This document shows positions 34,178 through 44,221 of a stretch of 64,000 bases of DNA, one piece after another. The stretch covers positions 124,001 through 188,000 of the forward strand of contig JADJVG010000008.1 of NCBI GenBank assembly GCA_016716675.1, in the 5' to 3' direction. The first letter of the stretch is position 1; the number at the start of each line of letters is the position of its first letter. The notes under the pieces are model-generated. The model was not told the origin of the DNA and made no database searches. It saw nothing but the letters and a program-made list of their open reading frames with translations. Position numbers and translations under genes: made by a program. The DNA is from Hyphomicrobium sp. (lineage in GTDB: Bacteria > Pseudomonadota > Alphaproteobacteria > Rhizobiales > Hyphomicrobiaceae).

Positions 34178-34831
34178 ATTCGCATTCTGCTAGTCGAGGA
34201 CGACATGGAAATCGCCACGCGGTTGGCAGATGGGCTGGCGCGCCTGGGCTTTGCCGTGGAGCGGGCCGACAACGGCGCTGATGGCTATGCGATGGGCACC
34301 GATGATTTCTATGACGCCGCTATTCTCGATCTCGGGCTGCCGCAGATGCCCGGTGTCGAGGTGCTGAAAAAGTGGCGTGCCAGCGGCGTGAAAATGCCGG
34401 TCCTGATCCTCACGGCACGGGGCTCCTGGCCCGAGAAGGTCGATGGCCTGAATGCGGGCGCTGATGATTACATAACCAAGCCCTTTCACGTGCCCGAGGT
34501 TGCAGCACGCCTGAATGCGCTGATCCGTCGCTCGGCGGGTCTGGCGAGTTCGGCGATGTCACACAAGGGCATCACGCTCGACGTGGGCGCAGGCAAGGTG
34601 GAGGTCGAAGGGCGCCCTGCCGACCTAACCGCCAAAGAAATTCGGATGTTGAATTACTTCATGCACCGTATCGGCCGTATCGTCTCGCAGGCTGAATTGA
34701 CGGAACACCTCTACACTGCTGACGAGAGCCGGGAATCCAACACCATAGAAGTTTACATAAGCCGTCTGCGCCGCAAGCTCGGCGCGGATGTGATCAAGAC
34801 AATCCGCGGCCTTGGCTACAGGATGGATTGA
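34178..34831 (+). CDS. OmpR-family response regulator for the metal efflux operon
   Basis: Receiver plus winged-helix regulator, 217 residues. LLVEDDMEIATRLADGLARL with the acidic pair, AILDLGLPQMPGVEVL with the phospho-Asp, LTARGSWPEKVDGLNAGADD and YITKPFHVPE with Lys are intact. The DNA-binding part has LTAKEIRMLNYFM and NTIEVYISRLRRKLGADVIK ending RGLGYRMD. The natural start IRILLVEDD reads ATT at 34178, with GGGAG six bases upstream; the only conventional upstream start is TTG at 34139. An AUU start is thus likely. The stop overlaps the kinase gene's start region. Confidence 0.93.
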   Translation: MRILLVEDDMEIATRLADGLARLGFAVERADNGADGYAMGTDDFYDAAILDLGLPQMPGVEVLKKWRASGVKMPVLILTARGSWPEKVDGLNAGADDYITKPFHVPEVAARLNALIRRSAGLASSAMSHKGITLDVGAGKVEVEGRPADLTAKEIRMLNYFMHRIGRIVSQAELTEHLYTADESRESNTIEVYISRLRRKLGADVIKTIRGLGYRMD

Positions 34832-34833
34832 GC

Positions 34834-36204
34834 GTGATTGAGCAACCCGCCAGCTTGAAGAATCGGCTCATCGCGGCAGGAACCGCATGGATTGCGTTCG
34901 GCATGGTGGCAGCATGGCTCATCCTGTCGAACGTTTATCATGCGCACGTGACACAGCAGTTCTACGAGGAGCTGTTCGTGCATCTCGATGAGCTTCAGCG
35001 CCTCGCGCAGGTCGAAGACGGACGCGCGGTCTTGCGCGCGCCCTTGAGCGATCCGCGCTACGATGTCGAGAACTCGGGATATTACTGGGAGATCCAGCAG
35101 CGCGACGCGGTACTGGCGCGCTCGACCTCACTCAAGGCCGCTGCGTTGCGCACCCCGATGGGTGATCGCGCCGACATCGGCGTTCACACACACACAATTG
35201 AAGGTCCGACCGGCACGCTGCTCGTCGCTGAAAAGCTGGATTGGAAAGATCCGAGTAGGCCACCCATCCAATTCATTATCGGAACGGACAAGCGCCACCT
35301 CGACGCGATCGTTCAGAGTTTCAACCATACACTGTCGTGGGCCCTTACCGGGCTCGGGCTGTCGCTGGTACTCGCGGCGACGCTCCTCATTCTCTACGCC
35401 ATGCGTCCCCTGTCAGACGTGCACGCCGCGCTACACGACGTGCGGTCCGGAAAGTCGATGAAGCTGACGGGTAAGCATCCCGCCGAGGTGCAACCACTCA
35501 TCGATAGTCTGAACACATTGCTTGTTGCGACGAACGAACTTGTTCAGCGGGCCCGCACCCAGGCTGGCAACATCGCACACGGTCTCAAGACGCCGCTCGC
35601 CATTCTGACCGACGAGGCCTACCGCCTGCAGCAGCAAGGGCAAGGAACGAGCGCCGCAACAATTCTCGACCAGTGTCGGCGGATGCAAACTCAAATTGAC
35701 TACCAGACCGCTCGCGCGCGCATCGTCGCCAACCGGCTTTCGCCAAGCGCTACCGCAGACCTGAAAGAGGCAGCGGTTGATATCGTTGGCGCCGTATCGA
35801 GGCTCTACAAGCATAAAGGGATAGAGTTCCAGCTTGCAGTGACAGACGGCTTGAAGGTGGCCTGTGACAAGCAGGATCTGCAGGAACTGCTCGGTAACCT
35901 CGTGGACAATGCCGGAAAGCACGCCAACTCACGCGTCGCGGTAACGGCAAAGCCAACAGAAGACGGAGCGATCGCGATTGATATCGCCGACGACGGCCCA
36001 GGGCTGCCACCGGAAGCATACGAGGTCGTTTTTAATGTTGGCGAACGTTGGGACACGCAGGAACAAGGTACCGGACTTGGCCTTGCCATCGCGCGCGATT
36101 TGGCAACGCTGTATGGTGGTACCATCAAGCTGGGCACATCGACACTCGGAGGACTATTGGCATCCCTCCGTCTTCCAGATGCAAACCGCAGACTTGCAAG
36201 CTGA
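34834..36204 (+). CDS. Sensor histidine kinase for the metal efflux operon
   Basis: Membrane sensor kinase, ~456 residues, GTG start at 34834 (TTG at 34828 is the alternative; either is coupled to the response regulator). Two membrane segments (GTAWIAFGMVAAWLILSNVY and SWALTGLGLSLVLAATLLIL) flank a ~130-residue periplasmic domain, then a HAMP-like linker. H-box AGNIAHGLKTPLAIL carries the phospho-acceptor His. N-box LLGNLVDNAGKHA, G1 DIADDGPGLPPE and G2 GTGLGLAIARDLA make the ATPase domain. Resembles PhoQ/BasS-type kinases. Gene order and operators suggest it responds to the pump's metal. Confidence 0.93.
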   Translation: MIEQPASLKNRLIAAGTAWIAFGMVAAWLILSNVYHAHVTQQFYEELFVHLDELQRLAQVEDGRAVLRAPLSDPRYDVENSGYYWEIQQRDAVLARSTSLKAAALRTPMGDRADIGVHTHTIEGPTGTLLVAEKLDWKDPSRPPIQFIIGTDKRHLDAIVQSFNHTLSWALTGLGLSLVLAATLLILYAMRPLSDVHAALHDVRSGKSMKLTGKHPAEVQPLIDSLNTLLVATNELVQRARTQAGNIAHGLKTPLAILTDEAYRLQQQGQGTSAATILDQCRRMQTQIDYQTARARIVANRLSPSATADLKEAAVDIVGAVSRLYKHKGIEFQLAVTDGLKVACDKQDLQELLGNLVDNAGKHANSRVAVTAKPTEDGAIAIDIADDGPGLPPEAYEVVFNVGERWDTQEQGTGLGLAIARDLATLYGGTIKLGTSTLGGLLASLRLPDANRRLAS

Positions 36205-36571
36205 TCTTCAGTCTTCGTTACACGGGTTTGCTGGGCCGGGGGCTTCCGTCGCTGATGCCTGGTGCCATCGCCTACATAGCGGTGTAGTGACCATGGGTGC
36301 GGAAGCAACTCGATAGCATCGGGCGGACGAGCCGCAAATTCGACGATAACTTTCGTCCTCCGGGCAGTCGGCACTGCTGGCCAAGGCGTCAGCGATTGCG
36401 CTCTGGTGATGTGCCGCAAACCAAAGCGGAGTCTCACTAATAAAAGAAATCAAGGCTCGCCATTTGCTGAACGAATCACTTAGAGCTTGTAGATAACTTT
36501 TTCGTGTCTGAAGCTTTTCGGTCCGTTGCGTTGCGTTCAATTTTGGCAATGAAGCGGGCGGGGACTTCTGC
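36205..36571. other. Intergenic region before the first autotransporter
   Basis: About 370 bases with no convincing gene. AT content rises toward 36440-36560, where the promoter of the autotransporter would be expected. No operator resembling the 34.1-kb sites was seen. Confidence 0.5.
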
Positions 36572-39016
36572 ATGATTTTGTGTGGGCGGGGCGCAGGTAG
36601 CTGTGCGGATCAATCAACTCTGCCGCCGGCGCAGCCGAAAACATGGCGCGGCCTTGGTGCCGCCATATCGTCGGCGACGGTTGTGTCCGCCCTGGCGCTG
36701 CTGACGCCATCGAGCGCCTGGGCTGCCTGCACGTCGCCGAATACGACGTCCTGCACTGTTGATACTACGTTCAACAACAATGGGGTTTTCGACAACGGCG
36801 ATGCCTTTAACCCGGGCACTGTCGCTATCCAGAGCGGCGGCGTGTTCAACAACGCCATCGGCAGCGGAACCTTCTATAATAGCGGCACCGTCACCATCCA
36901 GGGTGGCGGCGTATTTAATAATTCCAGCTCCTATTGGAATAGCAACTATCGTAGCGGAACCGTCACCATCCTGGATGGTGGCACGTTCAACAACATTACC
37001 GAATTCATAAATGGCGGCGATATCGACGAAACCGGTGTCGTCACCATCCAGGATGGTGGCCTATTCAACAACGACGGTAATTTCTATAATGGCGGTGTCT
37101 ATTATGGTAGCACTGGCATCGTCACCATCCAGAGCGGCGGCGTGTTTAACAGCGATGGCAATTTCTATAATGGCTCTTCCGGTGTTGGCTCATTTTATCA
37201 TTTTTTTCACAGCACCTTCACTGGAAGTGTCACGATCGAGAGCGACGCGGCATTCAACAACAACGGTGCTTTCTATAACGGCGGCACCAATGGCATAGGC
37301 ACCGTCACCGTCCAAGATGGCGGCGTGTTCAACAACGATGGCCAATTCGTGAATGGCCATCTCTCTGGTTATTTTTTCAACAGTAACACTCCCGGCACCG
37401 GCATCGTCTCGATTATGAGCGGCGGCACGTTCAACAACAACGGTGCTTTCTATAATGGCGGTAACGGCAGCATCGGCACCGTTTCGATCGCGGACGGTGG
37501 CCTGTTCAATCACTTCGCCGGAAACAGCATTGGCAACGATAATGTCGCCAACGCAGTCACCTTCGCCAACAGCGGCACTTTCAATATCGGCTATGGCAAT
37601 CCGGCGCTGGCAACCACCAACTACACCGGCACATACACGCAATCGGCAACAGGCGCTCTGGCATTGCGCGCCGATTGGGCGGGCAATACGTCGGATAAGC
37701 TCGCCATCACCGGCACGGCAACGTTGGCGGGCACTATCGTCGTTACGCCGCTGAATTTCCCCTCGACCGGCGGTCTCACCAAGACGTTCGCGGGCATCGT
37801 CACCGCAACGAACCCCATCATTGACAATGGCATCGGCGTCACCGACACGGCGGCCGTCGATTATGAGCTTTTGAAGTCGGCCAACCAGATCGACCTCGTT
37901 GCCACCATCAACTTCCAGGGTATTGAAACGGGCGGGCTAACGCCGAACCAGAACAATGTCGGTGGGGCGGTTAACGGCATTTTTAACGGCGGCACATCGC
38001 TCGGCTTCATGCCTCCGCTGTTGACGCTTGCGTCCAACGGGGAACTGGGCGGGGCGCTCGACCAGCTGGCGCCGTCCGGCGCGGGCGCGGGCAACATTTC
38101 GACGCTGCAGGGAATAGGGCCATTCACCGGCCAACTGCTGTCGTGCCGCACGCTCGGCGAGGGCGACGCTAACGCCATCATCCACGAGGGCCAGTGCGTG
38201 TGGGCGCGCGGCACCGTTCGCCAAGCCTCCATCGACAACGGCGGCCTCAGCTATGGCGCAGACGAAACCGCGCCGCTCTATTCTGCAGGCGCACAGCTCG
38301 ACATCGGCGGCCCGTGGCGCCTCGGCGGCGGCATCGGTTATGAAACGTCGCGGCTTGATTCCGACGCCGGCAGCCACACCGAAACGGACCGCCTGCATCT
38401 GGGTGCGGTGCTGAAATACAATCCCGGCCCGCTGCTGCTTGCAGCGACTGTCACCGGCGGCTTTGGCTGGTCGGACAGCGTGCGCAACGTCAACTTCGGC
38501 GGCTTCGCGGCCACCGCCACGTCCGATTACGACTCCGACTACATCTCCGGCCGCTTCACGGCAGCTTATCTCGTGCCGTTCGGCGGGCTCTACTTGAAAC
38601 CGCAGGTGGACTTTGGCTACGCCCACATCTCACGCGATGGCTATCGCGAGCAAGGCACCGGCGGCATCGCGCTTGCCGTTGCCGGCAGCAATGACGGTGT
38701 GTGGTCGGCATCACCGATGCTTGAGATCGGCACCGAGGTTGCTCTGGCCGGTGGCGGCGTGGCTCGTCCGTTCGTCAGAGGCGGCCTGACATGGCGCGAC
38801 CAGGACGGCTTCATAACGAACGCCACGTTCCTGGATGCGCCAGGCTCGGCGGCGTTCTCTGTGACGAGCGAGATCGACAACGTGACTGCGGATATCGCGG
38901 CAGGTCTGGATCTCATCACGCCCTCCGACACGGCGCTGCGCCTGCAGTACGATGGCCAGTTCGGCGACACGATCGACCAGCACATCGGCTCGGCAAAGCT
39001 CAGCCTCAAGTATTGA
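36572..39016 (+). CDS. Autotransporter with Asn/Gly-rich repeat passenger (AT1)
   Basis: Type V secreted outer-membrane protein, 814 residues. A signal peptide (ATVVSALALLTPSSAWAA) leads to a passenger with about ten degenerate repeats of the form GTVTIQSGGVFNNNGAFYNG (residues ~60-330), which should build a beta-helix. After SLGFMPPLLTLASNGELGGA comes the C-terminal barrel domain (YNPGPLLLAATVTGGFGWSD, YISGRFTAAYLVPF) ending with the aromatic residue LSLKY, which the BAM complex recognises. A Cys pair flanks the barrel start (LLSCRTLGEG ... EGQCVWAR). The barrel is closely related to that of AT2 at 47.4-50.5 kb. Confidence 0.9.
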   Translation: MILCGRGAGSCADQSTLPPAQPKTWRGLGAAISSATVVSALALLTPSSAWAACTSPNTTSCTVDTTFNNNGVFDNGDAFNPGTVAIQSGGVFNNAIGSGTFYNSGTVTIQGGGVFNNSSSYWNSNYRSGTVTILDGGTFNNITEFINGGDIDETGVVTIQDGGLFNNDGNFYNGGVYYGSTGIVTIQSGGVFNSDGNFYNGSSGVGSFYHFFHSTFTGSVTIESDAAFNNNGAFYNGGTNGIGTVTVQDGGVFNNDGQFVNGHLSGYFFNSNTPGTGIVSIMSGGTFNNNGAFYNGGNGSIGTVSIADGGLFNHFAGNSIGNDNVANAVTFANSGTFNIGYGNPALATTNYTGTYTQSATGALALRADWAGNTSDKLAITGTATLAGTIVVTPLNFPSTGGLTKTFAGIVTATNPIIDNGIGVTDTAAVDYELLKSANQIDLVATINFQGIETGGLTPNQNNVGGAVNGIFNGGTSLGFMPPLLTLASNGELGGALDQLAPSGAGAGNISTLQGIGPFTGQLLSCRTLGEGDANAIIHEGQCVWARGTVRQASIDNGGLSYGADETAPLYSAGAQLDIGGPWRLGGGIGYETSRLDSDAGSHTETDRLHLGAVLKYNPGPLLLAATVTGGFGWSDSVRNVNFGGFAATATSDYDSDYISGRFTAAYLVPFGGLYLKPQVDFGYAHISRDGYREQGTGGIALAVAGSNDGVWSASPMLEIGTEVALAGGGVARPFVRGGLTWRDQDGFITNATFLDAPGSAAFSVTSEIDNVTADIAAGLDLITPSDTALRLQYDGQFGDTIDQHIGSAKLSLKY

Positions 39017-39422
39017 GCCGACGCGCGATGCCGGTGCATTTTCCGGCATCCACAGCGTGGCGTCGAGAGGCGTTGCACGCGCGATGGCGGCGAGAGTGCG
39101 CCAGATGTCTTTGCCGCGGTTCCTCGATCAACGGACAAGGCGTGAGCGGACAACGCGCGCTACGGCCTTGCTATCGTCAGCAAGAGTAGGCGCAAGAGCT
39201 GTCGCGGGCTTAACGGCCTTCGCGAAAGGCCGAGGGTTTGGATCGGTCTGCGTGACAATCGCGTGATGTCGCAGAAACCCTTCCACAACTGCGTCGTGAC
39301 TGTCTAAGATTGTTATCGACTGATCCCGTGGCCGGCGCCGCTGTGCCCCGCTGCAACAAAGTCGTTTTGTAAAAGTCCTCATGGTGGCGTGGCCACTTGT
39401 GAGCCGTGATAGGAAGACACCA
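39017..39422 (+). terminator. Intergenic region with terminator-like hairpin after AT1
   Basis: The stretch after the autotransporter stop holds a perfect eight-base hairpin GATGCCGG/CCGGCATC with loop TGCATTTT at 39027-39050, without a strong U tract. The rest of the 406 bases shows no supported gene; the promoter for the GST gene at 39423 should lie in 39300-39400. Confidence 0.5.
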
Positions 39423-40034
39423 ATGAAACTGTACTTCGCACCTGGAACATGCGCGCTGGCATGTTGGATTGCACTTGAATGGTCAGGTGCCGACTACGAC
39501 GTCGAAAAGGTCGACCTGAGATCAGAGAGCTATCGCAAAATCAATCCGCTTGGCACGGTTCCGGCGATCGACATTGGTGGACCGCGCCCGATGACGCAGG
39601 CCGGTGCGATCCTGTCTTACATCGCAGAACTCAATAGCCAGAGCAATCTGGGTGCAGAGCCCGGCCTTGAAGCCCGTTTCGAATTCAATGAGACCATGAA
39701 TTTCCTGACGGGTGATTTTCATCCCGCCTTCTGGCCCTATTTTGTGCCGCAACGCTTCACCACGAAAAGCGATGCTGAGAGCTTAGCGGCGGTGCGCACG
39801 GCCTCTCATGCGCGCGTCGAGCGCGTGCTGGAGCATGTCGATGGCCTCATCTGCAATACGGGTCATGTTTATCGCGGCAAGCGCAGCGTTGCCGACGCCT
39901 ATACGTTCGTGATGGCGCAGTGGTCGGAGAAGTTTCCGAAGTCTTGGCGCGCCTATGGCAACCTCGCGCCCTTCATGGAGAAGATGTCGTCAGATCCTGC
40001 CGTGAAGAGGGTGCTCGAACGCTCCAAAGCCTGA
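39423..40034 (+). CDS. Glutathione S-transferase family protein
   Basis: 203-residue GST. MKLYFAPGTCALACWIALEW carries the PGTCAL active loop with Cys/Ser-type beta-class chemistry. NPLGTVPAIDI contains the cis-Pro, and MTQAGAILSYIAEL the gamma-glutamyl-binding site. The C-terminal helical half contains KRSVADAYTFVMAQW, the N-cap box. ATG at 39423 is the family-like start. It is monocistronic. It differs clearly from the YfcG-type GST at 24964. Confidence 0.93.
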   Translation: MKLYFAPGTCALACWIALEWSGADYDVEKVDLRSESYRKINPLGTVPAIDIGGPRPMTQAGAILSYIAELNSQSNLGAEPGLEARFEFNETMNFLTGDFHPAFWPYFVPQRFTTKSDAESLAAVRTASHARVERVLEHVDGLICNTGHVYRGKRSVADAYTFVMAQWSEKFPKSWRAYGNLAPFMEKMSSDPAVKRVLERSKA

Positions 40035-40613
40035 CGGCGCCGGATCGGGTGACGCGCGGCCCGTGTTGGTGCACGTCGGGTCGCGAGAACCCTTGATCGC
40101 GCTCGGGATGTCCTCCCGCATCTGCGCGCATTGACGCGATCTCTGTCTCGGTCGCAGGTGGCATGGATGTACGCGTGCACTGCCGCGCCGCCATGGACGT
40201 CATTACCGCGAAGGCGGGAATCCACGACAAGCCACTGGGGGATGATGTGTTCGCGATGGGACCCGGCCTCGACACACACGCAAGATCGCTCGCTTTGATG
40301 CGCGTCGTGAGTGGCTTCCGCAGTTTGAATCCGATATAGATCAGGGAAAGGCATGACGAGGTCCGCTGATGACCAGCGCTGCACCCTTTGATTGGGCGCA
40401 ACGTACCTAGCCGAGTTCGCTGGGCTACGCTACGGCGCGAGTGCAGTGCACGCCTTACTCGACATACATCACCGCGCTTTCCATATTCCGAACTACGTTA
40501 TGTGCAAGGCGGAGGTATCGATACCACGTAGTCAAGAGAATGGCTCATTGGTTGCTCTCGCCGATCGCCGCCGATAGACTGTGTTGCTAGCAACAGTCAT
40601 CCGGGATGTTTCT
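40035..40613. other. Intergenic region containing a REP-like repeat
   Basis: About 580 bases without a supported gene. It carries, at about 40198-40233, the phrase CGTCATTACCGCGAAGGCG followed by GGAATCCACGACAAGCC, a widespread bacterial interspersed repeat. A related sequence lies in opposite orientation at 42968-43004, on the other side of the molybdopterin oxidoreductase gene. Confidence 0.5.
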
Positions 40614-42629
40614 ATGCAAAGCGCCTCCATCATTCGCACCACGTGCCCACGCGATTGCTACGATTCCTGCGGTCTTCTGGTGAAGACGTCATCGGCCGGT
40701 GAAGTCAGCGTCGTCGGCGATCCCAGTCATGCCTTGGCGCACGGAGCGCTATGCGGAAAATGTTCGATTGCCTACAACGGCGTTTGGCGCGATGCCAAGG
40801 CGCGCCTTTCCACGCCATTGAAGCGCGTTGGAGCTAAGGGCGAAGGCCGCTTCGAAGCTGTGACATGGGATGAAGCACTGGCCGATATTGCGCAACGGCT
40901 CAACACCATCCGCGCCAAGAACGGCGGCGGGTCAATTTTACAGACGCATTATACCGGCACCTGTTCGCTGCTCGCAGGCGTCGTGCCGATGCGCTTCTTC
41001 AACCGCATCGGCGCGACCGAAGTCGATCCCGATACGGTGTGCAACAAGGCCGGCCACGTCGCCTTGCAACTGATGTATGGAGAATCGATGCGTGGGTTCG
41101 ATACCCGCACCATCGATGGCACTAAATGTTTGATGATCTGGGGAGCCAATCCTGCGACCTCTGCGCCGCATGTGGATGAGCACTGGTTGAAGCAGACAAA
41201 GGCCCCCATCATTGTCGTCGACCCGATCCGACACAAAACGGCCGCCGCCGCCGATATGCACTTGCAGCTCTATCCCGGCACGGATGGCGCGTTGGCGTTC
41301 GCGCTGCTCCACGTCATTGCGGCAGCAGGCCGTATCGATCGAGCGTTCCTCAAAGCGCATACGCAGGGCTGGGATGAAATCGAACCGCAATTGGCGGCAT
41401 GCACACCGGCCGTTGGCGAATCCATCACTGGCGTACCGGCGGCACTGATCGAGAAAGCGGCGCTCGCCTATGCTTCGGGGCCGTCGCTGTTATGGATGGG
41501 GCAGGGCTTCCAGCGCCAGACCTATGGCGGCAATGCCATGCGCGCGGTCGGCCTGCTTCCGGCGGCGAGCGGCAACATCGGCAAGTATGGCGCCGGCTTC
41601 CTTTATCTCAATGGCTGGGATACGCGCGGCGTCGATGCAGGATATCTCACCGCGAGCCATCTCAATACCGAGCAGTCGCCAGCCGTCAGCCACATGGATT
41701 TGGCTGCCCGGTTAGAGCAGCCGGCAACGAAAGCGCTCGTCACCTGGAACAACAACATTGCCGTTTCCAGCCCCGAGCAGAGGCGGCTGCGGTCGGCGCT
41801 GGCACGGGAAGATCTGTTACAGGTTACGCTCGAGCTGTTTGCAACCGACACGGCCAAATATGCCGATTACGTGCTGCCAGCCGCGAGCTTCCTTGAATTC
41901 GATGATGTGGTGATGCCGTATTTCAATTCGTGCATATCGGTGCAGGCAGCGGCGATGCCGCCGACGGGCCAGTCGTTGCCCAATCAAGAGATCTTCCGCC
42001 GCCTCTCCAAGGCCATGGGCTTAACCGAACCTGAGCTGTTTGAAAGCGATACCAGCATTATCGCGACGCTGTTGCAGCAGGCAAAGCCCGGGCTTGATTT
42101 CGCCACGCTCGCCAAGGCCGGCACGATCTTCTATCCCGAGACTCCGGCAGTGCAGTTTGCCGAGCATAATTACAAAACAGCCTCCGGAAAAATAGAACTT
42201 GCAGGGCAGAGCTTTGTCGATGTGGGGTTGCCGCGCGCGCCTTTTGCATCAAGCGAACCGCGGCCTGAGGGGCGTGAACTGCGCATGCTGTCGCCAGCGT
42301 CGAAGTGGCTGTTGAATAGCAGCTATGGCAACGATCCGAAAATCATCAAACAGCTCGAAGCAGGGGAAGTCTATCTACATCCCGACGAAGCAAAAGCTCG
42401 AGGGCTTGCCAGCGGCAGCAAGGTGCGGCTCTCCAATGCTATAGGTGACATCACCTTGCGCTTGGCGCTGTCTGACGATGTGCCGCGTGGCGTCGTGCTG
42501 GCCCACAAGAGCCGCTGGCCGATGCCCGGTGCGTCGGAAAACATCAACGCCTTGAACCCAGGGACCAAGGCGGATTTGGCGGATAGCTGTGCCGTACACA
42601 GCATCAACGTTGCGGTAGCGCCTGCTTAG
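40614..42629 (+). CDS. Molybdopterin-dependent oxidoreductase (Fe-S, DMSO-reductase family)
   Basis: 671 residues. The N-terminal 4Fe-4S site is TTCPRDCYDSCGLLV plus HGALCGKCSIAY. Molybdopterin-binding segments follow: CLMIWGANPATSAPHVDEHW, IIVVDPIRHKTAAAADMHLQ, and the C-terminal beta-barrel with YLHPDEAKARGLASGSKVRL. There is no Tat signal, so it is cytoplasmic. The start MQSASIIRTTCPRD at 40614 is chosen because it sits directly before the cluster; TTG 40581 lies upstream. Substrate unknown: this subgroup includes uncharacterised 'anaerobic dehydrogenases' without an associated electron-transfer subunit gene here. REP-like repeats flank it on both sides. Confidence 0.93.
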   Translation: MQSASIIRTTCPRDCYDSCGLLVKTSSAGEVSVVGDPSHALAHGALCGKCSIAYNGVWRDAKARLSTPLKRVGAKGEGRFEAVTWDEALADIAQRLNTIRAKNGGGSILQTHYTGTCSLLAGVVPMRFFNRIGATEVDPDTVCNKAGHVALQLMYGESMRGFDTRTIDGTKCLMIWGANPATSAPHVDEHWLKQTKAPIIVVDPIRHKTAAAADMHLQLYPGTDGALAFALLHVIAAAGRIDRAFLKAHTQGWDEIEPQLAACTPAVGESITGVPAALIEKAALAYASGPSLLWMGQGFQRQTYGGNAMRAVGLLPAASGNIGKYGAGFLYLNGWDTRGVDAGYLTASHLNTEQSPAVSHMDLAARLEQPATKALVTWNNNIAVSSPEQRRLRSALAREDLLQVTLELFATDTAKYADYVLPAASFLEFDDVVMPYFNSCISVQAAAMPPTGQSLPNQEIFRRLSKAMGLTEPELFESDTSIIATLLQQAKPGLDFATLAKAGTIFYPETPAVQFAEHNYKTASGKIELAGQSFVDVGLPRAPFASSEPRPEGRELRMLSPASKWLLNSSYGNDPKIIKQLEAGEVYLHPDEAKARGLASGSKVRLSNAIGDITLRLALSDDVPRGVVLAHKSRWPMPGASENINALNPGTKADLADSCAVHSINVAVAPA

Positions 42630-43329
42630 GGCGGATTTGAACCAACTGACAACAGCACAATTCCACCATAGCCGGATTTGATCCGGCCTTTCAAAGACGT
42701 GGCGTCCTTGGTTCGTGGTGCCTGGATTGCCATGTCGTGCAAGGCCATAAAGTGGTCCGTGGACTGTTTTCAAATCGACCAGTGTGGAATCGCAATGGAG
42801 CTGCAGCAGAGACAAAATGTTGCTGGCTGAGTTGAGAACAACCAGCGCAGCGTCGCACCACAAGCAACGTCATCCCGTCGAAGGACGGGATGCAAGACAG
42901 AACCTTGGGGATGGGATGCCCGCGATGCGGTCCGACCTCAACGCATTCGCGGCATCTGTCGTTGTGAGGCTTGTCGTGGGTGCCGGTCTGCACCGGCATG
43001 ACGGAGGTTGCGCGGGCACGGCTGCGAAAAACGGCTCATAAAACCGAACCGCCGCGCGCTCGGCGGTACGAAGGTTTCGTCGCGGGTGGTGTGCGGCGAG
43101 ATGGAGCGCAATCGCGCGACGGTCATGCTACTTCTCAACTTCTTGATGGCCGGAGCATGAGGTTGTTGGGTTACGGCGCGCGTGCCGTACGCGCCTAACC
43201 CAACCTACACATCTTCGCTTTGTTTGTTGCGGGCTATGCATCCTGTAACCATTGGCCGGGGAAGCGGATGTTGAGCGTCTGTGCGCCGGTGGCCGAGTGG
43301 AACGCACCTCAGAGCCGTCGATCGCTCAA
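42630..43329. repeat. Intergenic region with REP-like composite repeat
   Basis: 700 bases with no gene. Two hairpins of a composite element: CATCCCGTC-GAAG-GACGGGATG (42871-42892) and TGCCGGT-CTGC-ACCGGCA (42981-42998), the latter followed by TGACGG, with the shared phrase GGCTTGTCGTGG (CCACGACAAGCC on the other strand). A third element is at 43161-43207, TTGGGTTA ... TAACCCAA around a GC-rich centre, another common intergenic palindrome of proteobacteria. Confidence 0.6.
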
Positions 43330-44006
43330 TTAGTTTCTGCTTTGCGTGCCTCTGGACAATGTAAGGTCTTCGAGCGCATCAAAGGCAAAACTAGCAACGG
43401 CGTCGCCGTTTTTGTTTCCTAGTTTTCGAAGTATCGGAGCGAATGGCATCCGCAGCCGCGCTGCAACAACCGCTGCAAACGCACGATCCATGAAATCCGT
43501 GCTATCTGCCCGTTTGCCAATATCATTGTCGTCCGGACGCTTCAGCTGTCTGACGACCCACTCCAGATTGTCCGAAATCCAACGATGGTGACGGACGTTG
43601 CCAGCACTGGCGAGCGACATGGAGTCAATACGTCTTAGGAGGTTCAGACATTTCCATTGGACGGCGCTTTCACAATCCTGCAGATGTTCAACGCACTGTG
43701 CAATGATGACACCGTCGTCGGATGTAGCACTAGATATAACACCATCAATTGCATAGAAGCGAACTGCCTTCTCCGGATTATTTAGTAGATGAGCACACTC
43801 GCCCAATAGTGGACGTCCTCGCCGGCCAAGCTCATAAAGTATCCAAGCACCGCTGATCACAACCTTCGGATCTGTGGATCTCAACAAACTCGTAGGTGGT
43901 TTAAGCCAAGGTCCCCATAGAAAGCCTCCAAGAGGAGGTCAACATCGGTTTCATGCTCCACGCCACGCACCACGCGAACCAGCGCTGATTGTGTGTCAAC
44001 AGGCAT
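43330..44006 (-). pseudogene. HEAT-like immunity-type protein, frameshifted
   Basis: The main frame gives DPKVVISGAWILYELGRRG, then LGECAHLLNNPEKAVRFYAI and a helical-repeat protein ending at 43330, without a good start. In another frame just upstream ATG at 44006 begins MPVDTQSALVRVVRGVEHET and continues DVDLLLEAFYGDLGL before TGA. Joining the two near 43900 (around GGCTTAAACC) restores a continuous ~225-residue protein. Its HEAT-type helices and its place after an Rhs remnant suggest an immunity protein of a polymorphic toxin. As it stands the gene is broken. Confidence 0.65.
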
Positions 44007-44221
44007 CGAACGAACTTCCAGATATGAGCTTCTCGACAGACCCTAACAAGTCCCGCTCTCTTTCGATTTCACTGCGATGGGCCGGACCACTCGGAGTATT
44101 CTCCCCCAGCTTTTCCATTCGCGTTCCCGATGGCGAATGATGTCTCTTAGATTGTCGCGAATCTCTTCGTATGCCTCTTTTGGAAAGTTGAAAGAATGTC
44201 TCGGCTTTTATTCGAAGGATG

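Noticed and set aside
39973..40401. Minus-strand open frames 39953-40401
   Set aside because: They translate the REP-like repeat (typical phrase SWIPAFAVMTS) and overlap the GST gene; not a gene.
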